Source of the DNA: Opitutaceae bacterium | Lineage (GTDB): Bacteria; Verrucomicrobiota; Verrucomicrobiia; Opitutales; Opitutaceae | DNA: 64,000 bases | Assembly (NCBI GenBank): GCA_003151495.1 | Contig: PLXR01000147.1 | Coordinates: 1 to 64,000 of the forward strand | Direction of reading: 5' to 3' | Part shown: positions 60,968-64,000 of the stretch, one piece after another | Layout: every line of letters starts with the position of its first letter | Numbering within the stretch: the stretch's first letter is position 1 | Translations under genes and position numbers: made by a program | The notes under the pieces: generated by a model | Told to the model about the DNA's origin: nothing | Databases searched by the model: none | The model's input: only the letters and a program-made list of their open reading frames with translations

Positions 60968-62725
60968 TCAGGCTTTCTCCCTGACGACCGCTTCCACGGT
61001 GGCTTCCGATTCATTGAGCGCGATCTTGAGCGATTCCTTGGCGCCACGCCACTTCAATTCGACGACTCCTTCCTTGATCCCCCGGCCCCCCACCGTGATC
61101 CGCAGGGGGATGCCGATCAGGTCGGCGTCCTTGAACTTGACCCCGGGCCTCTCGGCCCGGTCGTCGACCAGCACGTCCGCGCCGCCACGGCCGGCCGCCG
61201 CGGCCAGCCTTGCGGCGATGAGCGTGGCCTCCGTGTCCTGGGGATCCAGGAGGCACACGAGGACCTGGAAGGGCGCGATGGCCCACGGCCAGATGATCCC
61301 GTCCGCGTCGTGGCTCTGCTCGATCACGGCCTGCAGCGTGCGGCTGATCCCGATGCCGTAGCACCCCATGATGAAGAGATGGCGCTCCTTCTTGTCGTCG
61401 GTGTACCCGGCGTCGATCCGCTCCGAGTACTTTGTGCCAAGCTTGAAGATGTGGCCGACCTCGATCCCCCTCTTGACCATAAGGGGCCTGCCGCCCAGGG
61501 GGTCGGGCTCGCCCGCCTTCACACGGCGGAAGTCCCCGAACTTCGTGACCTCGAGGTCGCGCGCGACGTTCACGTTTCGGATGTGGAACCCGTCCCGGTT
61601 GGCGCCGGTGGTCCCGTTGCCGACGAGCCGTATGGCGTGGTCGGCGAAGATCCCTGCGAGCTTCGGAAGGTCCCTGATCGTCCCCCTCACTGTTCCCAGG
61701 CTCCCGGGCTTCGCCCCCATGACGGGCTCGATCTCCTCCGGTGTCGCGGGCCTGACGAGGTTGAACCCGAGCGAGCCGAGCTTCGCCTCCTCGAGCTCGT
61801 CGCATCCGCGGAGCACCACGGCGAACGGACGGCCGTCGCCCATCATCACGAGGGTCTTGAACTGGCCGTCGGCCGGCACGCCGTACGGAGGCGCCTCGAG
61901 TGCCGCGATCGTGACGATGCCCGGGGTCGGGAATTCCTCAAGCGCGCCCAGGGGCGCCGTGTCGGCGAGTCCCTCGGGGACAAGGGCGCTCCGCGCCTTC
62001 TCCCGGTTCGCAGCGTAGCCGCTCTCCTCGTTGTAGTAGAGGTCGTTGTCGCCCACATCGGCGGGCACCATGAACTCGTGGGAGAAACTCCCCCCCATGA
62101 CGCCCGTGTCGGCCTCCACCGAGATCGCCTGCGTTCCTATCCGCTTGAAGAACGCCTCGTAGGCGCCCTTCATCGCCAGGTAGCTGCGGACGGCGCCCTC
62201 GTCGTCGGCGTCGAAGGAATAGGCGTCCATCATCACGAACTCCCTCGCCCTCATCAGGCCGTAGCGCGGGCGGATCTCATTGCGGAACTTGGTCCCGATC
62301 TGGAAGAAGCTCTTGGGCAGGTCCCGGTAGCTCGTGATCTCCGACTTGATCAGCGGCGTGATGACCTCCTCGTGCGTGGGCCCCAGGACGAATTCGGGCT
62401 CCCTGGGCCCCCGCTTGCCGTCGCCCGCGCTGTCGGCCCTGAACATTATCTCGCGGACCGGTCCCCAGCGCGGGCCGTCGGCCCATAACTCGGCCGGGTG
62501 GATGTGCGGCATCGACAGCTCTATGGCCCCCGCGCGCTCCATCTCCTCGCGGCAGATGCGGGAGATCTTCTGCATCACGCGGTGCCCCAGCGGAAGGTAG
62601 GTGTAGAGGCCGCCGCCCAGCTTGCGGACGAGCCCGGCCCGAATCAGCAGCCGGTGCGACGCGATCTCCGCATCGGACGGACTTTCCTTCAGCGTGGGTA
62701 TAAAGTAGCGCGACCAGAATTTCAT
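60968..62725 (-). CDS. proS: Prolyl-tRNA synthetase (bacterial type with editing insert)
   Basis: A 585-aa class II synthetase that charges tRNA-Pro. The N-terminus MKFWSRYFIPTLKESPSDAE leads to motif 1 and motif 2 (FVLGPTHEEVITPL; FRNEIRPRYGLMRAREFVMMDAYSFD). The INS editing domain follows (about 240-390; EEFPTPGIVTI, ALEAPPYGVPADGQFKTLV). Motif 3 is FIMGCYGIGISRTLQAV, then the anticodon-binding domain. The start was moved 26 codons to MKFWSRYF. The leader between it and the divergent gene contains two inverted repeats, listed separately. clpS follows 26 nt downstream. Confidence 0.97.
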   Translation of the reverse strand: MKFWSRYFIPTLKESPSDAEIASHRLLIRAGLVRKLGGGLYTYLPLGHRVMQKISRICREEMERAGAIELSMPHIHPAELWADGPRWGPVREIMFRADSAGDGKRGPREPEFVLGPTHEEVITPLIKSEITSYRDLPKSFFQIGTKFRNEIRPRYGLMRAREFVMMDAYSFDADDEGAVRSYLAMKGAYEAFFKRIGTQAISVEADTGVMGGSFSHEFMVPADVGDNDLYYNEESGYAANREKARSALVPEGLADTAPLGALEEFPTPGIVTIAALEAPPYGVPADGQFKTLVMMGDGRPFAVVLRGCDELEEAKLGSLGFNLVRPATPEEIEPVMGAKPGSLGTVRGTIRDLPKLAGIFADHAIRLVGNGTTGANRDGFHIRNVNVARDLEVTKFGDFRRVKAGEPDPLGGRPLMVKRGIEVGHIFKLGTKYSERIDAGYTDDKKERHLFIMGCYGIGISRTLQAVIEQSHDADGIIWPWAIAPFQVLVCLLDPQDTEATLIAARLAAAAGRGGADVLVDDRAERPGVKFKDADLIGIPLRITVGGRGIKEGVVELKWRGAKESLKIALNESEATVEAVVREKA

Positions 62726-62758
62726 TAGGGCCAGACAGCCAAGAAAGGAGGGGCCCGA

Positions 62759-62788
62759 TTGGCAACACGCGAAAACGTTTGTTGCCAA
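62759..62788. promoter_or_regulatory. Inverted repeat in the proS/unknown divergent gap
   Basis: TTGGCAACA and TGTTGCCAA are perfect 9-bp arms around a 12-nt spacer, 34 nt from the proS start and 33 nt from the divergent ATG. It could be an operator serving both promoters, or a stem-loop in the proS leader RNA. A second pair of arms, GGGCC and GGCCC, on the proS side lies between it and the proS start codon. Confidence 0.5.
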
Positions 62789-62824
62789 CTGCCCGCCGCG
62801 CAATTGGCCTACCTGACCCTATGA
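62759..62824 (+). CDS. Possible 21-codon leader peptide upstream of the 203-aa unknown
   Basis: A TTG at 62759 follows a perfect extended ribosome-binding sequence (AGAAAGGAGG) at 7-nt spacing. The frame encodes MATRENVCCQLPAAQLAYLTL and stops at TGA 62822-62824, which overlaps the ATG of the next gene in an ATGA. The arrangement looks like a leader peptide coupled to the main gene. It could instead be chance; the peptide has no known match. Confidence 0.4.
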   Translation: MATRENVCCQLPAAQLAYLTL

Positions 62825-63432
62825 CAGCCGCCCGAAAGGACCGCAAACCGTGGCCGATGAGGTGGATCGTCGTCGCCATCCTGGTGTTCATCCCGGTCTA
62901 CACCTACCTCACCCTGCACTTCCGCCGGCCCGGGCCCGCCTTCCGGCCCTACCAGGACATGCGCGACAGGGCCGACGTGATCCGGCTCCTGAAGGCCGGC
63001 TATCACCGCGTGTCGATAGACGCCAGCCGGCCCGCCGAGGCGATCCCCCCCACTGGGCTGGCGACGGTGCCCGCGCCGGGCGGCCTGCCCGAGGAGCTGA
63101 GGAAGACGCTGATCGAGACTCCCCTCCTGCCCCTCGAGATCAACTCGGTGTCGGCAGCGCCGACGGCCGTGTCGGGGATCGACTACCCGATAGGCCTCAC
63201 CTACACGATCCCGGACAACAAACGGCAGCTGTCGGGCGCCCATCTCTACGAGCGCGAGGGTGACATCGTGATCGTCGCCGACTTCGAGCGCCTGGACGCG
63301 GGACTTCTCGCCCGCACCCGCGACGGGGAGGCCCTCCTCGAGGTCCCACCGGGCAGCCTGAAGCCCGGCAAGTACCGTGTGCTTCTGGTCGGCGAGCGGG
63401 CCTCGCGCTCTTGGAACCTCACGGTGAAGTAA
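62821..63432 (+). CDS. Membrane-anchored or exported protein of unknown function
   Basis: A 203-aa protein with a basic N-terminus and one membrane helix (MRWIVVAILVFIPVYTYLTL). The rest is probably periplasmic: YQDMRDRADVIRLLKAGYHRV, a Pro-rich linker, and a beta-rich half (VSGIDYPIGLTYTIPDNKRQL; LLEVPPGSLKPGKYRVLLVG). The last part looks like an immunoglobulin-like or CarboxypepD-like strand set. No family is recognised. It is divergent from proS and may be coupled to the short leader ORF. A TTG at 62779 in frame is an alternative start. Confidence 0.75.
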   Translation: MTAARKDRKPWPMRWIVVAILVFIPVYTYLTLHFRRPGPAFRPYQDMRDRADVIRLLKAGYHRVSIDASRPAEAIPPTGLATVPAPGGLPEELRKTLIETPLLPLEINSVSAAPTAVSGIDYPIGLTYTIPDNKRQLSGAHLYEREGDIVIVADFERLDAGLLARTRDGEALLEVPPGSLKPGKYRVLLVGERASRSWNLTVK

Positions 63433-63731
63433 GCCGGCCACCGAGTGCCCGGAGGCGCGGTCCCGAGGTGTAGGGAATTCGGGGTTATCGGTCCCATTTT
63501 CGGGACGGACGCGTCTCGCTATTGGTCAGGATCCGGCGCAATTGCGTGCGCCCGGGATTTTCTAGTGCCTGATGATCAGGTACAAGCATACTCGCTTCGG
63601 CATGGCATGCTTTGTGCCAAATGAGGGGATGGTGCACAGCCTCGCTCATCCCCGCCTGCAAGCAGACCCCCTCGGCGCGCCCCGCAGGTTCGCCGGCCTT
63701 CATTTCGCGGAATCCTGACCCAAGTTTCGCC
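63433..63731. other. Intergenic region before the second orphan permease
   Basis: This 299-nt gap holds two short hairpins, GTCCC-6 nt-GGGAC near 63496 and CCTGA-3 nt-TCAGG near 63568, neither followed by a T-run. I see no gene on either strand. The promoter of the permease gene is probably here, but I cannot place it. Confidence 0.4.
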
Positions 63732-64000
63732 ATGCTCATCGAATCCTTCCTTCAAGACCTCCGTGTCGGGCTGCGGATGCTCGTGTCCAAGCCCGCCTTC
63801 AGCCTCGTCGCGGCGGCGTCCCTGGCGCTCGGCATCGGGCTGGTCGCCACGCAGTTCAGCCTGATAGACGGCGTGCTGCTTCGCGGGCTGCCGATCGCCG
63901 GCGCCGAGCGCCTGATGCACATTGCGCACGCCGACCCGCAGCAGGGCGGATCGGGCCCCTGGCAGGCGGTTCCCTACCGCGACTTCCTCGCGCTGAGGGA
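63732..64000 (+). CDS. Orphan MacB/FtsX-type ABC permease, N-terminus only (cut by window edge)
   Basis: The first 89 codons of a second permease of the ADOP-like group. MLIESFLQDLRVGLRMLVSK leads into TM1 (SLVAAASLALGIGLVATQFS). This resembles the start of the permease at 15.7 kb (SLALGIG versus TLALGIG). The following LIDGVLLRGLPIAGAERL matches the MacB periplasmic core entrance. The track missed it because it has no stop within the window. No ATPase gene lies upstream. Confidence 0.88.
   Translation, partial: MLIESFLQDLRVGLRMLVSKPAFSLVAAASLALGIGLVATQFSLIDGVLLRGLPIAGAERLMHIAHADPQQGGSGPWQAVPYRDFLALR

Noticed and set aside
61310-62488. 392-aa plus-strand ORF opposite proS
   Set aside because: ProS motifs 1-3 are intact on the minus strand; the plus frame is a shadow.
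1-64000. CRISPR arrays, IS elements, rRNA and prophage
   Set aside because: No regularly spaced repeats, transposase, integrase, phage structural gene or rRNA-like sequence was found on reading both strands.

Overview
The window is GC-rich, gene-dense chromosomal DNA with no rRNA, CRISPR array, insertion sequence or prophage that I can recognise. The protein set points to a Gram-negative, aerobic heterotroph, most likely in the Verrucomicrobiota and perhaps Opitutaceae-like. The clues are a DUF5069 protein, long low-complexity Rho, TIR/TolB/TPR sensor, orphan duplicated MacB-type permeases, DUF2961 with a furanose-type ABC importer, and type IV pilus ATPase. This placement rests on gene content only. 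Acidobacteriota also carry the orphan permeases, so treat it as an inference.

Layout. 0-4 kb: pilT (cut by the window edge), rho, coaE and a WecG/TagA-type glycosyltransferase, all on the minus strand, then tRNA-Glu(CTC). 4.1-9.5 kb: a minus-strand run of pfkB-type kinase, STAS-like protein, trpC, a lone receiver protein and a membrane histidine kinase, possibly headed by a 63-aa ORF. 9.7-12.1 kb: a TPR-histidine kinase-receiver hybrid whose start is unclear. 12-18 kb: an exported unknown, a cytochrome c/sugar dehydrogenase fusion, a Sel1 repeat protein and an orphan ABC permease. 18-24.6 kb: a sugar locus (DUF2961/GH172-like protein, ATPase, permease, binding protein, fucose isomerase-like enzyme). 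24.7-27.8 kb: an unrecognised lipoprotein plus 882-aa bitopic protein pair, the best candidate here for something undescribed. 27.8-33 kb: threonine dehydratase, a RelE/ParE-like remnant, two tandem amidohydrolases with a Rieske protein, and an ECF sigma factor with an overlapping membrane gene. 33-44 kb: an exported unknown, a GH78-type rhamnosidase, then glgA-phr-epimerase-ndk, and a large YfhO-like membrane protein. 44-54.5 kb: RNase R, DUF5069, family B DNA polymerase with a clamp-binding tail, a GT1-like glycosyltransferase, HD and BON proteins, an esterase, an exported nucleoside deaminase and a CAP lipoprotein. 54.5-60 kb: TIR-TolB-TPR protein and a PAS hybrid kinase. 60-64 kb: clpS with a DUF2017-like partner, proS, a small exported or anchored unknown, and the start of a second orphan permease.

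Themes. Signalling is heavy, with three histidine kinases, one separate receiver, an ECF sigma factor and a TIR sensor. Carbohydrate use appears in the furanose-type importer locus, rhamnosidase, sugar dehydrogenase and glycogen synthase. Many adjacent genes overlap by 4 to 47 nt, so translational coupling is common. Most long antiparallel ORFs in the track are shadows caused by high GC. Starts were trimmed where a signal peptide, conserved N-terminus or ATGA overlap indicated a later start than the ORF track. All positions inside proteins are approximate.
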